DNA of 64,000 nt. Source: Rhizobium aethiopicum (lineage in GTDB: Bacteria; Pseudomonadota; Alphaproteobacteria; Rhizobiales; Rhizobiaceae). A model generated the notes under the pieces. That model was not told where the DNA came from. It did no database searches and was given only the letters and a program-made list of their open reading frames with translations. Position 1 is the stretch's first letter. Every line of letters begins with the position of its first letter. The translations under genes were made by a program, and so were the position numbers. Below, piece after piece: positions 48,985 to 57,901 of the stretch. The stretch lies in contig NZ_FMAJ01000008.1 of NCBI RefSeq assembly GCF_900094625.1, positions 1 to 64,000 of the forward strand, in the 5' to 3' direction.

Positions 48985-49460
48985 TTTGTTTGAAGCTCCC
49001 GTTACCTCGGACGCATATACTCCTCATTACCGTGACAGGCTTCCCCGGTATCGTGATGGAGGCTGATCTGCCGCTCCTAAAGGATGGCGCGGTCCTGATG
49101 AATGGCGGCCACTTCCTGCATGAGATCGAGGTTGAGGCCTTTCGCAGCCATCCCTCATGTCGTCGGCATCGACCTCTAGGAGGCCGATCATATCGAAACC
49201 TTCCCTCTCAAGGGAGCGGCCCGCGCTCCTTCCAGTGCTTGGCGGCGGCCATATAGCCAAGTTCCGCCAGACCGCGGCCGCTCGGCAATACGGTCGCGTC
49301 GATAAATCTCGGCTTCACGCTCCAGGCCGCCCGCTGCCTCGAACGTCGCCAAAGGCGAGGTCGGTGCCGAATCCTGCGTCGTGCCGGTGCCAGACGACAT
49401 TGACGCAATGGTCGCCGGCGCCTATCTCGATCCGTCGCGGGAAAAAGAGGCGCCGAGCTG
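48985..49460 (+). pseudogene. Adenosylhomocysteinase-like gene, decayed
   Basis: The plus strand reads 'TVTGFPGIVMEADLPLLKDG' and 'AVLMNGGHFLHEIEVEAF', matching the NAD-binding part of adenosylhomocysteinase ('VTG...KDGAI..N.GHFD.EID'). Then, in other frames, come 'VLGGGHIAKF' (usual GGG.MVNLA) and 'VAKGEVGAESCVVPVPDDID', 'AMVAGAYLDPSREKEAP'. At least three frameshifts and a missing N-terminal half show it is dead. It overlaps nothing and abuts the end of the LysR gene at 49461. Confidence 0.7.
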
Positions 49461-50357
49461 TCAGCGCTCCCAATAGGGAACCGGTCCGTAGAGCTCCGTC
49501 AGATAGTCGATGAACAGCCGCACCTTGGCCGGCAGGAATTGGCGGCTAGGGTAGACGGCCGAGAGCGCGACATTGTGCGAGCCCTCATAGGCGGGCAGCA
49601 CCTGCACCAGACGGCCGGCCTTCAGTTCCTCGCCGATATCCCAGGTGGAGCGCAGCGCGATCCCGAGCCCCGCGATGACAGCCTCGCGGATCACCTCGCT
49701 GGAGTTGGTGATCAGCATGCCTTCCGGCCGCAGGCTGAGGGCTCCCTCCGGACCATTCAGCCGCCAGGTGTCGTTATTGTGCGCCGGCAGACAGCGATGG
49801 TATTTCAGATCATCGATATGCAAAGGCTCACCATGCGCCGCCAGGTAATCCGGCGATGCGCAGAGCAGCCGGCGCACCGCCGCCAGCCGTCGGGCGACGA
49901 GGCTGGAATCGGTGAGTTCGGCAATCCGGATCGCCAGATCGAAACCGCCGCCGACGATGTCGCTGAGTTCGTCGGTCAGCACCAGGTTGACCGCAAGCTC
50001 CGGGTACTCCTTCATGAACGTCTTCAGATGCGGCGCGATATGCATGCGACCGAAGGAGGTCGGAGCCGAGATCTTCAGCGTGCCGTGCATCTGCGCCGAG
50101 CGCCCGGAAATGTAGGATTCCGCCTCCTCCAGTCCGGCGAGAATGCCGAGAACGCGGTCGTAGAAGCCCTGTCCGGCTTCCGTCAGCGAGATCTGCCGCG
50201 TCGTACGCTGCAGAAGCCGCGTACCGAGCCGGTCCTCCAACCGCTTGATCCGCTTGGAGACCACCGCGGGCGAAAAGCCGAGCGCCCGCCCCGCAAGCGA
50301 CATGCTTCCAGTCGAAACGACCTTGGCAAAGATTTCGAGATCGCCGAGATTGGTCAT
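49461..50357 (-). CDS. LysR-family regulator divergent from glcDEF
   Basis: A 298-residue LysR-type regulator: 'LGDLEIFAKVVSTGSMSLAG' and 'LGFSPAVVSKRIKRLEDRLG', then 'LLQRTTRQISLTEAGQGFYD', followed by an effector domain ('GTLKISAPTSFGRMHIAPHL', 'FDLAIRIAELTDSSLVARRL'). The type with 'APTSFGRxHIAP' resembles the CrgA-like LysR group. It is transcribed away from glcD across 160 bp that contain a GCTTAGCA/TGCTAAGC dyad, so control of glycolate oxidation is the natural guess. Confidence 0.88.
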   Translation of the reverse strand: MTNLGDLEIFAKVVSTGSMSLAGRALGFSPAVVSKRIKRLEDRLGTRLLQRTTRQISLTEAGQGFYDRVLGILAGLEEAESYISGRSAQMHGTLKISAPTSFGRMHIAPHLKTFMKEYPELAVNLVLTDELSDIVGGGFDLAIRIAELTDSSLVARRLAAVRRLLCASPDYLAAHGEPLHIDDLKYHRCLPAHNNDTWRLNGPEGALSLRPEGMLITNSSEVIREAVIAGLGIALRSTWDIGEELKAGRLVQVLPAYEGSHNVALSAVYPSRQFLPAKVRLFIDYLTELYGPVPYWER

Positions 50358-50392
50358 AAGGCCTTCAGACTTTTTCCACTTTTGGCATAAGT

Positions 50393-50429
50393 GCTTAGCA
50401 TTTGCGCCATTTTCGGGAAAGTGCTAAGC
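50393..50429. promoter_or_regulatory. Candidate operator in the LysR-glcD intergenic region
   Basis: GCTTAGCA (50393-50400) and TGCTAAGC (50422-50429) form a perfect 8-bp dyad with a 21-base spacer, between a LysR gene and its divergent target operon. Location and symmetry fit a LysR binding site; the dyad centre is about 55 bp from the regulator's start codon and about 110 bp from that of glcD. Confidence 0.4.
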
Positions 50430-50517
50430 CGGTTCATCGGCGGCAGGGGCTGGCGGCGCCGTCCGGCCTTTTCATTTCCGGCTATGATTTCCCGTCGTCC
50501 GGGCCAGGGAGAACACC

Positions 50518-51957
50518 ATGTCCGACGCCATTCCGTTTCTCGCCCCGCGCGCCGACGTGCTGGCGCGCCGCGCCCGGATCGTTGCCGATTTAGCCGATAT
50601 GCTGCCGCCGGAGTGCCTGGTTCATGAGGCGCGCGAGCTGGTGCCGTTCGAGACCGACGCCTTCGTTTCCTATCGTCGCCTGCCGCTCGCCGTAGCGCTG
50701 CCGCGCACCACGGCCGAGGTCTCGGCCGTCATGCGTTATTGCCACCGTTACGGCGTTCCCGTCGTGCCCCGCGGCGCCGGCACTTCGCTCTCCGGCGGCG
50801 CCATTCCGCAGGAAGATGCTGTCGTCCTCGGCCTGTCGAAGATGAACCGCATTCTCGACATCGATCTGCCGAACCGCGCCGCCGTCGTTCAGGCCGGCGT
50901 CACCAATCTCAACATCTCCGAATCCGTCGCCGCGGACGGGTTTTTCTATGCGCCCGATCCGAGCTCGCAGCTCGCCTGTACCATCGGCGGCAATATCGGC
51001 ATGAATTCCGGCGGCGCCCACTGCCTGAAATACGGCGTCACCACCAACAATCTGCTCGGCGTCAGGATGGTGCTGGTCGACGGCACAGTGATCGAGCTCG
51101 GCGGCAAGGCGCTGGACGCGGCGGGTTACGACCTTCTCGGCCTCGTCTGCGGCCACGAAGGCCAGCTCGGCATCGTCACCGAGGCGACCGTGCGGCTGAT
51201 CGCCAAGCCGGAAGGCGCTCGCCCCGTGCTCTTCGGCTTCGAAAGCTCGGAAGAGGCCGGCGCCTGCGTTGCCGATGTCATCGCCGCCGGCATCATCCCG
51301 GTTGCCATCGAATTCATGGACAAGCCGGCAATCGAGATCTGCGAAGCCTTCGCCCATGCCGGCTATCCCCTCGATGTTGGCGCGCTGCTGATCGTCGAAG
51401 TCGAGGGTTCGGAAGCGGAAATGGACGCCACGCTGACGGACATCGTCGACATCGCCCACCGCCACGCTGTAAAGACCGTGCGCGAATGCCAGTCGGCCAC
51501 CGAGGCGGCGCTGATCTGGAAGGGGCGCAAATCCGCATTCGGCGCCACCGGCCGCATCGCCGATTATATCTGCATGGACGGCACGGTGCCGCTCAGCCAG
51601 CTTTCCCACGTGCTGAAGAAGACGGCCGAGATCATCGATCATTACGGCCTGCGGGTCGCCAACGTCTTCCATGCCGGTGACGGTAACATGCATCCGCTGA
51701 TCCTCTTCAATGCCAACGATCCCGAGGATGCTGCCCGCGCCGAAGCCGCCGGCAACGATATCCTCAAGCTCTGCGTCGATGCCGGCGGCTGCCTCACCGG
51801 CGAGCATGGCGTCGGCATCGAAAAACGAGACCTGATGCGCCACCAATATTCAGAGGCCGATCTCGCCCAGCAGATGGCGGTGCGCGCCGCCTTCGATCCC
51901 GGCTGGCTCCTCAATCCTTCGAAGGTCTTCCCGTTGGAAGGGCGCCCCGCCGCATGA
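50518..51957 (+). CDS. glcD: Glycolate oxidase subunit GlcD (FAD-binding)
   Basis: A 479-residue FAD-linked oxidase that, with GlcE and GlcF, oxidises glycolate to glyoxylate at the membrane. The FAD_binding_4 domain has 'VVPRGAGTSLSGGAIPQEDA' and 'TIGGNIGMNSGGAHCLKYGV', then 'GLVCGHEGQLGIVTEATVRL'. The C-terminal FAD-oxidase domain ends with 'VFHAGDGNMHPLILF' and 'CLTGEHGVGIEKRDLM'. The operon order glcD-glcE-glcF is conserved; the stop overlaps the glcE start by four bases. Confidence 0.95.
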   Translation: MSDAIPFLAPRADVLARRARIVADLADMLPPECLVHEARELVPFETDAFVSYRRLPLAVALPRTTAEVSAVMRYCHRYGVPVVPRGAGTSLSGGAIPQEDAVVLGLSKMNRILDIDLPNRAAVVQAGVTNLNISESVAADGFFYAPDPSSQLACTIGGNIGMNSGGAHCLKYGVTTNNLLGVRMVLVDGTVIELGGKALDAAGYDLLGLVCGHEGQLGIVTEATVRLIAKPEGARPVLFGFESSEEAGACVADVIAAGIIPVAIEFMDKPAIEICEAFAHAGYPLDVGALLIVEVEGSEAEMDATLTDIVDIAHRHAVKTVRECQSATEAALIWKGRKSAFGATGRIADYICMDGTVPLSQLSHVLKKTAEIIDHYGLRVANVFHAGDGNMHPLILFNANDPEDAARAEAAGNDILKLCVDAGGCLTGEHGVGIEKRDLMRHQYSEADLAQQMAVRAAFDPGWLLNPSKVFPLEGRPAA

Positions 51958-53153
51958 TCGATCTGATGCCCGCAAGCGAGGAAGAGGCGGCTGCGCTCGT
52001 CCGCGATCATGCTGAGCGCGGCCGGCCGCTTGCCATCTGCGGCGGCAATAGCCGCGCCGGCTTCGGCAATGCCGTTGCATCAGAAGACCGGTTGCGCTCG
52101 ACCGGGCTTGCCGGCATCGTCGCCTATAATCCCGGAGAGATGGTCATGACCGCCCGCTCGGGCACGCCGCTTGCCGAGGTCGAGGCGGCGCTTTCGCAGA
52201 GCGGCCAGATGCTCGCCTTCGAACCGATGGATCATCGCCCGGTCATGGGAACTTCAGGCGAGCCGACCATCGGCGGCGTCTTTGCCGCCAATGTCTCCGG
52301 CCCGCGCCGTCTGGTTGCGGGGGCTGCCCGCGACAGCCTGCTCGGCGTGCGCTTCGTCAACGGCAGGGGCGAGATCATCAGGGCTGGCGGCCGGGTGATG
52401 AAGAATGTCACCGGCCTCGACCTCGTCAAGTTGATCGCCGGCTCGCACGGCACGCTCGGTTTTCTCACCGAAGTCACGTTCCGGGTGCCGCCGTCTGCAA
52501 AGACAGAGCAGACGGTGGTTCTGTCAGGCCTCAATGACGCCGAGGCGGCAAACGCCATGGCGGCGGCGATGGCGCTGCCGCTCGAAGTCTCCAGTGCCGC
52601 CCATCTGCCGCTGACGGTGACTTGGAAATTCCTTGCCGGCAACATGCCCGAGGGCGAGGCGACGGTTCTGCGCATCGAGGGCCTTGCCGCTTCGGTCGCG
52701 GTGCGCGTCGAAAAACTTGCGGCGGCGATGTCGGCCTTTGCCACCGTGACGCGGCTGGATGAGCCGGAAAGCCGCAGGCTCTGGCGGGAAATTCGTGACG
52801 TACTACCCTATGCCGACGGCACGGCGCGGCCGGTTTGGCGCGTCTCGGTCGCCCCCGGCACCGGTCATCAGCTCGTCGCCGCACTCCGCCTGGAAGCCGG
52901 CGTCGACGCCTTCTACGATTGGCAGGGCGGTCTCGTCTGGATGAGGATGGAAGCAGGCCCCGAAGCCGAGCTCGTACGCCGCTTTATCAAGGTGCTCGGC
53001 GGCGGCCATGCGACGCTGATCCGCGCCTCAGACGAGGCGAGGGCGGCAACTGCGGCATTTCATCCGGAGCCCGAAGCGGTGGCGATGCTGTCGCGGCGGG
53101 TGAAGGAAAAGTTCGATCCGGCGGGAATATTCAATCCGGGGAAGATGGGGTGA
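51954..53153 (+). CDS. glcE: Glycolate oxidase subunit GlcE
   Basis: A 399-residue FAD-binding subunit, shorter than GlcD. Features are 'LAICGGNSRAGFGNAVASED', 'MVMTARSGTPLAEVEAALSQ', 'GTSGEPTIGGVFAANVSGPR' and 'RVMKNVTGLDLVKLIAGSHG', with the C-terminal 'VKEKFDPAGIFNPGKMG' common to GlcD/GlcE oxidases. It overlaps glcD by four bases. A 275-bp region with a palindromic repeat separates it from glcF, unusual in an otherwise tight operon. Confidence 0.93.
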   Translation: MIDLMPASEEEAAALVRDHAERGRPLAICGGNSRAGFGNAVASEDRLRSTGLAGIVAYNPGEMVMTARSGTPLAEVEAALSQSGQMLAFEPMDHRPVMGTSGEPTIGGVFAANVSGPRRLVAGAARDSLLGVRFVNGRGEIIRAGGRVMKNVTGLDLVKLIAGSHGTLGFLTEVTFRVPPSAKTEQTVVLSGLNDAEAANAMAAAMALPLEVSSAAHLPLTVTWKFLAGNMPEGEATVLRIEGLAASVAVRVEKLAAAMSAFATVTRLDEPESRRLWREIRDVLPYADGTARPVWRVSVAPGTGHQLVAALRLEAGVDAFYDWQGGLVWMRMEAGPEAELVRRFIKVLGGGHATLIRASDEARAATAAFHPEPEAVAMLSRRVKEKFDPAGIFNPGKMG

Positions 53154-53180
53154 GGGATAAGATGGCTCAACGCGCGGGTT

Positions 53181-53389
53181 ACCCCCCTCTGTCCTGCCGG
53201 ACATCTCCCCCACAAGGGGGGAGATTGGCAAGAGGTTGGACCATCGCTCTCTCACTGCCGTATCGAAACTGCAGTGTCTCAGTTGTTTGGGGAAGCCGTT
53301 GCCCCGATCCGATCTCCCCCCATGTGGGGGGCCGAAGGACGGGTCGAGACCTGTGGCTCGACCCAGGGTCCGGCAGGACAGAGGGGGGT
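53181..53389. repeat. Rhizobial palindromic intergenic repeat (RIME-like)
   Basis: Outer arms at 53181-53201 and 53369-53389 are perfect 21-bp reverse complements (core CTCTGTCCTGCCGGA / TCCGGCAGGACAGAG). Inner C-rich/G-rich stems (ACATCTCCCCCACAAGGGGG at 53201-53220 and CTCCCCCCATGTGGGGGG at 53314-53331) lie between. The pattern matches short palindromic elements scattered between genes in Rhizobium genomes. Here the repeat sits inside the glc operon and would make a long RNA hairpin between glcE and glcF. Confidence 0.75.
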
Positions 53390-53428
53390 GCCCCAGGCAC
53401 AACGCCCCCCAAGCAGAGGCCCCGCTAG

Positions 53429-54739
53429 ATGCAAACCAACTTCACCCCGGCCCAGCTCGCCGACCCGCATGTCGCCGAATCCGAAAAGATCCTGCGCAAA
53501 TGCGTGCATTGCGGTTTCTGCACCGCCACCTGTCCCACCTATGTGACGCTCGGCAACGAGCTCGACAGCCCGCGTGGCCGCATCTACCTGATCAAGGACA
53601 TGCTGGAGAACGGCCGCCCCGCCGATGCCGAGGTCGTCACCCATATCGACCGCTGTCTTTCCTGCCTTGCCTGCGTCACCACCTGTCCTTCGGGCGTCGA
53701 CTACATGCATCTTGTCGATCACGCCCGCGCCCATATCGAAAAGACCTACAGGCGTCCGTTCATGAACCGGCTGACGCGCGCCCTTCTCGCCGGCGTGCTG
53801 CCCTATCCCGGCCGTTTCCGCCTGGCGCTTACTCTCGCGCGTCTCGGCCGCCCCTTTGCCGGCCTGATGCGGGGGGCAGCGCTGAAACCCTTTGCCGCCA
53901 TGCTGGCGCTTGCGCCGCGCCGCATCCCGGCGGCTTCGGACTTTGCAAAACCCGGCACCTATCGGCCCGAGGCGGAACGGCGCGGCCGGGTGGCGATCCT
54001 GTCCGGCTGCGCTCAGCCGGTGCTCGATCCCGGTATCAATGCGGCGGCGATCCGGCTGCTGACGCGGCTCGGCATCGAGGTCGTGGCGCCGGAAGGCGAG
54101 GTCTGCTGCGGTTCGCTGGTCCACCATATGGGCCGCGCCGAACAGGCGCTCGCAAGCGCCCGCACCAATGTCAATCTCTGGACGCGCGAGATCGAGAGCC
54201 ATGGCCTCGATGCGATCATCATCACCGCATCGGGCTGCGGCACGACGATCAAGGATTACGGTCACATGCTGCGCCTCGACCCCGCCTATGCGGCAAAGGC
54301 CGCGAGGGTCTCGGCGCTGGCGAAGGACATCACCGAATATCTGGCGACCCTCGACCTGCCGGCCCATCCGCCGAGGGGCATCACGGTCGCCTATCATTCC
54401 GCCTGTTCGATGCAGCACGGCCAGCGTATCACGCTTGTGCCGAAGCAATTGCTGAAAGCGGCGGGCTTTACGCTGCGCGACCCTGCCGAGGGCCATCTGT
54501 GCTGCGGCTCGGCCGGCACCTACAACATCATGCAGCCGGAGATCTCGGCTGCGCTGAAGGCGCGCAAGGTCAAGAACATCGAAGCCACCAAGGCCGATAT
54601 CATCGCCACCGGCAATATCGGCTGCATCACCCAGATCGCCACCGGCACCAATATCCCGATCCTGCATACGGTCGAGCTTCTCGATTGGGCCTATGGCGGC
54701 GCTATGCCGGAAAAATTAACGGGTTTGCCGTTAGGCTGA
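53429..54739 (+). CDS. glcF: Glycolate oxidase iron-sulfur subunit GlcF
   Basis: A 436-residue protein that passes electrons from GlcD/GlcE to the respiratory chain. Two 4Fe-4S binding motifs are near the N-terminus: 'KCVHCGFCTATCPTY' and 'RCLSCLACVTTCPSG'. Two cysteine-rich CCG domains follow ('LSGCAQPVLDPGINAAAIRL', 'GEVCCGSLVHHMGRAEQALA'; 'YHSACSMQHGQRI', 'HLCCGSAGTYNIMQPEISAA'). Length and motifs are standard for GlcF. Confidence 0.95.
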   Translation: MQTNFTPAQLADPHVAESEKILRKCVHCGFCTATCPTYVTLGNELDSPRGRIYLIKDMLENGRPADAEVVTHIDRCLSCLACVTTCPSGVDYMHLVDHARAHIEKTYRRPFMNRLTRALLAGVLPYPGRFRLALTLARLGRPFAGLMRGAALKPFAAMLALAPRRIPAASDFAKPGTYRPEAERRGRVAILSGCAQPVLDPGINAAAIRLLTRLGIEVVAPEGEVCCGSLVHHMGRAEQALASARTNVNLWTREIESHGLDAIIITASGCGTTIKDYGHMLRLDPAYAAKAARVSALAKDITEYLATLDLPAHPPRGITVAYHSACSMQHGQRITLVPKQLLKAAGFTLRDPAEGHLCCGSAGTYNIMQPEISAALKARKVKNIEATKADIIATGNIGCITQIATGTNIPILHTVELLDWAYGGAMPEKLTGLPLG

Positions 54740-54784
54740 AGAGTATGCAGCAGGCCCGTCGGGCCGCTCCCGGGAGGTTGGGTG

Positions 54785-55222
54785 ATGTGGCGGGGAATAA
54801 TTGTACTTGCGGGATTGTTCGGTGCAGCAGGCGTGGCCCATGCCGACAGCCGCTTATTCTGTTCCGCTGATGACGCGCAAGCGCGCTTCACCCTCGAAAG
54901 CGGTTTTGCAAGCGGCGCTGGCCACCGGCTTAACCATTTCCGCGGTGCGCTGATCGTTAAGGATCCCGCGCAAGCGGCCTTTGCAAAACGTGTTTTCGAA
55001 TCGCAGCATCTGAGCAATCACTGGTCGCTCGATGGCGAGCTGCTCCTGGAAGTCTTCGATGGCGGCGGTGACGATACCGGCGGCGCAACGCTGGATCTGG
55101 TTGTGGTCGCCGGCCAACGCGGCAAGCCGGCGGCGAATTTCAGCGGCACCTATTCCCTGACGATCGAAGGCGGCGAGAAGCCTTACGCCGCCGAGGGCAA
55201 GGTCAGCTGCGGCACGAAATAG
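54785..55222 (+). CDS. Secreted protein of unknown function
   Basis: A 145-residue protein with a clear Sec signal peptide ('MWRGIIVLAGLFGAAGVAHA', cleaved before D). The mature part has two cysteines ('LFCSADDAQARFTLES' and 'GKVSCGTK') that could form a disulfide, and a β-rich composition ('NFSGTYSLTIEGGEKPYAAE'). I do not recognise a family. It starts 45 bp after glcF in the same direction. The GTG one codon upstream is less likely as start. Confidence 0.7.
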   Translation: MWRGIIVLAGLFGAAGVAHADSRLFCSADDAQARFTLESGFASGAGHRLNHFRGALIVKDPAQAAFAKRVFESQHLSNHWSLDGELLLEVFDGGGDDTGGATLDLVVVAGQRGKPAANFSGTYSLTIEGGEKPYAAEGKVSCGTK

Positions 55223-55245
55223 CCCCGCAGCTGAAATTCAATTCA

Positions 55246-55920
55246 TTACCAGTGGAACGATACGCCGACATTGACGGCATTGGTGAAGATGTTGGTCTTC
55301 AGCCGGTCGCCGCTGTCGATCGGAACGTCGACGCGCGAATAGGTGCCCTTGTATTCGACGAAGGTCGACCAGCGCTCGGTCACCTTGAAGTCAACGCCGG
55401 CCTGCGCCTGCAGCGTCACGCCGCCGAATTCATAGGCCCAGGTCTTGCCCTCCGGGCGAATCACTTCGACATGCGGAATGTTCACGCCGACACCGGCGCC
55501 GACATAGGGAGTCCAGCGGCGGGCCGGATCCTGGAAGCGATAGAGACCGTTCACCGTGAGCAGGTTCAGGCCGTCGGTGAATTCGAAATGCGACCAGCCG
55601 GCCTTGGCGAGCGTGTCGTCGTCGGCATAGACCTTGTCATGGGTGAAATCGAGCGAGATCCCCCAGTTCGGCTTGTTGAAGTCCTCGAGCCACCAGGTGA
55701 CGCGGGCGCCGTAGTAAGGCGGGGCGCCGAAAGACTTGCCTTCCCATCCGGCGGTGAAGCTCGTGCCGTCCGAAACGTCGACGCCGCTGTGCGGCGCGGT
55801 CTGGTAACCGCCGTAAATGGAGAACTGCAGGTCTTCCGCCGAGGCGGAAGCCGCTGAACAGATGGTGAAAAGCGCGATGCCCGCGAGCATGGAAGCGGAG
55901 GAACGCAGCGCATATGTCAT
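55246..55920 (-). CDS. Outer membrane β-barrel protein
   Basis: A 224-residue protein with a signal peptide ('SSASMLAGIALFTICSAASA'), and alternating β-strands ('LQFSIYGGYQTAPHSGVDVS', 'YVGAGVGVNIPHVEV', 'WAYEFGGVTLQAQAGVDFKV'). The C-terminus 'NVGVSFHW' ends in an aromatic residue, as outer membrane β-barrels do. It resembles the small 8-stranded OMP_b-brl group; some members are lipid A modifying enzymes, but no catalytic motif was recognised. ATG 55920 is preferred because the signal peptide begins there. Confidence 0.78.
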   Translation of the reverse strand: MTYALRSSASMLAGIALFTICSAASASAEDLQFSIYGGYQTAPHSGVDVSDGTSFTAGWEGKSFGAPPYYGARVTWWLEDFNKPNWGISLDFTHDKVYADDDTLAKAGWSHFEFTDGLNLLTVNGLYRFQDPARRWTPYVGAGVGVNIPHVEVIRPEGKTWAYEFGGVTLQAQAGVDFKVTERWSTFVEYKGTYSRVDVPIDSGDRLKTNIFTNAVNVGVSFHW

Positions 55921-55996
55921 TGAATAGCCCCGATATTGCAAATATGTCGACTCTTAGGCACCAGTGCCAGCTTTCCGCCGCAAAGTCTAAGGAAAA

Positions 55997-56030
55997 GAAA
56001 AGGCGCGTCAAAATGCGCCTTTTCTTTTTT
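55997..56030. terminator. Bidirectional intrinsic terminator
   Basis: GAAAAGGCGC and GCGCCTTTTC form a perfect 10-bp stem with an 8-base loop, flanked by T-runs on the plus strand and TTTTCTTTT on the minus strand. It lies just after the L,D-transpeptidase stop at 56043 and should end that minus-strand transcript. Confidence 0.75.
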
Positions 56031-56042
56031 TGAAAGTGTTGC

Positions 56043-56735
56043 TCAGCCGCCGAACATCGTGCGCAGCACGTCGATGCCCCTGTCCTCGAACGCCACCTTG
56101 CCCTGCTTGTTGCCGGGGCCGATGACGATCACCTTGGTGCCGACGGCGGCGCGATCATAAAGATGCATCACATCAGCGTTCATCATGCGGATGCAGCCGG
56201 AAGACATGTTGAGGCCGATCGTCCAGGGCTGGTTGGTGCCGTGGATGCGGAAGATGGTGTCGCGGCCGCCCTGGTAGAGATACATGGCGCGGGCGCCGAG
56301 CGGATTGTCCTCGCCGCCTTCCTGGAAGGCGGGAATGATGTGGCCCTTGGCGGCTTCGCGGCGGCGCATTTCGGCCGGCGGCGTCCAGCTCGGCCATTCG
56401 GCCTTGCGGCCGATCTTGACGACACCTGACCAGCCGAAGCCGTCGCGGCCGACGCCGATACCGTAGCGGGTGGCGCGGTTGTTGCCTTCGACGAGGTAGA
56501 GATACTTGTTGTTGGTATCGATGATGACGGTGCCGGCCGCTTCCGTCGTCACCAGGCGCACTTTCTTGCGCTTGAACTGCGGCTTCACATATTTCGGCAT
56601 CTGCGCCACGCGCACGATTTGCGCCGGCCGCCGTGTATTGTCGGAGGCTGAGCCTGCAGGCGCGGCCACGGCTGACGTGGACATCAAGGACAGGACAAGT
56701 CCGGCCGCGGCCAGTCCTTGCATCAATTTCATCAT
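56043..56735 (-). CDS. L,D-transpeptidase (YkuD)
   Basis: A 230-residue periplasmic protein with a signal peptide (~residues 1-24, 'GLAAAGLVLSLMSTSAVAAP') and a YkuD domain. The catalytic motif is 'IHGTNQPWTIGLNMSSGCIR', i.e. HGTN-x-n-S-x-G-C-(I/R), with the nucleophilic cysteine. It forms 3-3 cross-links in peptidoglycan or attaches proteins to it; rhizobia have several copies. 'TVIIDTNNKYLYLVEGNNRA' is the usual start of the domain. A second copy follows at 56968-57714. Confidence 0.9.
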   Translation of the reverse strand: MMKLMQGLAAAGLVLSLMSTSAVAAPAGSASDNTRRPAQIVRVAQMPKYVKPQFKRKKVRLVTTEAAGTVIIDTNNKYLYLVEGNNRATRYGIGVGRDGFGWSGVVKIGRKAEWPSWTPPAEMRRREAAKGHIIPAFQEGGEDNPLGARAMYLYQGGRDTIFRIHGTNQPWTIGLNMSSGCIRMMNADVMHLYDRAAVGTKVIVIGPGNKQGKVAFEDRGIDVLRTMFGG

Positions 56736-56967
56736 GATCGGTTCCCCTCAAGCAAATCCGCCCGAAGCTACATGATCTTCTGCCCGATTCAAGATCGCGA
56801 TGGCGGGATAAAGCAATTTTAGCGGGTGGAGCCGCTTGTTCTTGCGGCGTCATAGAGCATTTCCGTATTTCTTCGAAACACGAAAATGCTCTATCTCTTT
56901 GTTTTTACACAATCCCGAACGCAAAACCGCTGCACAGCTTTGCTGGCTCTGGTAATTGGGTCTGTCG

Positions 56968-57714
56968 TTACATGACGATAACGCGGGTTCCGACGTTGAC
57001 GCGGTCGTAGAGATCGACGACGTCCTCATTGCGCAGGCGGATGCAGCCGGAAGAAACGGCGCTGCCGATCGACCATGGTGCATTGGTGCCGTGGATGCGG
57101 TAGAGCGTCGAGCCTAGATACATGGCGCGCGCGCCGAGCGGGTTTTCCGGGCCGCCATCCATCCGCGCAGGCAGGTAGTGGCCCTTGGCGGCTTCGCGGC
57201 TGATCATCTCGGAAGGCGGCGTCCAGTCCGGCCATTCCGTCTTGCGGGTGATCTTGTGGGCGCCGGCCCATTCGAAACCCGGCTTGCCGACGCCGACCCC
57301 GTAGCGCCGCGCTCTGCCGCCTTCCATGACCAGATAGAGAAAGCGGTTATTGGTATCGATGACGATGGTGCCGGGTTTTTCGGTGGTGTCGTAATCGACC
57401 ATCTGCGGCAGATATTGCGGCTCGATCGGACGGCGGATCGCCGGTATGCCGGGATTGATTGCCGACACGGTCTGTGGTGCTGCTTGCGGCGCCCGGCGCA
57501 GGACGCGGCGCTGGAACAGGCCGCGTTGCTGTGGCTGGACGACCGGCCGCTGGTAGACGACGGGACGAACCGTGCCGCCGAGCTGATTGATCCATGGCGC
57601 GGTCAGGTCGGGGCTGAGCACGACAGGCGGGCGGGTGGCGTAGCGGTCGTCTGCAATGGCGGCCGTGGAGAAGATGCCGCAGATGATCGCGGCAAGAACT
57701 AGGTGTTTCATCAT
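56968..57714 (-). CDS. L,D-transpeptidase (YkuD), second copy
   Basis: A 248-residue paralogue of its neighbour. It has a signal peptide ('MKHLVLAAIICGIFSTAAIA'), a proline/glutamine/arginine-rich linker, and the YkuD domain ('TIVIDTNNRFLYLVMEGGRA', 'IHGTNAPWSIGSAVSSGCIR'). The catalytic Cys and His are present. The intergenic 230 bp to the other copy contain no gene. Two similar enzymes side by side suggest a local duplication. Confidence 0.9.
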   Translation of the reverse strand: MMKHLVLAAIICGIFSTAAIADDRYATRPPVVLSPDLTAPWINQLGGTVRPVVYQRPVVQPQQRGLFQRRVLRRAPQAAPQTVSAINPGIPAIRRPIEPQYLPQMVDYDTTEKPGTIVIDTNNRFLYLVMEGGRARRYGVGVGKPGFEWAGAHKITRKTEWPDWTPPSEMISREAAKGHYLPARMDGGPENPLGARAMYLGSTLYRIHGTNAPWSIGSAVSSGCIRLRNEDVVDLYDRVNVGTRVIVM

Positions 57715-57901
57715 CGGACGAACTCTCTACAAATGACCGAAAATGCGGTGGCGGGATATCTCCGCCCGCTGAGACGCTGCCACCCTATCCGCCAGCGAAT
57801 GGTAAAGATCGATTCATGAAAGACCGGGCGGCCGGATAAACTTTTCGTCAGGGTTACCGATCGGTTTGGAAAGACGGTTTGCAGATGGTAAAGCCGGGAC
57901 C

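Noticed and set aside
50590..51846. A 418-codon minus-strand frame opposite glcD, and a similar one opposite glcF (53279-54667).
   Set aside because: Both are antisense shadows caused by strong third-position GC bias in glcD and glcF, which have complete family motifs.
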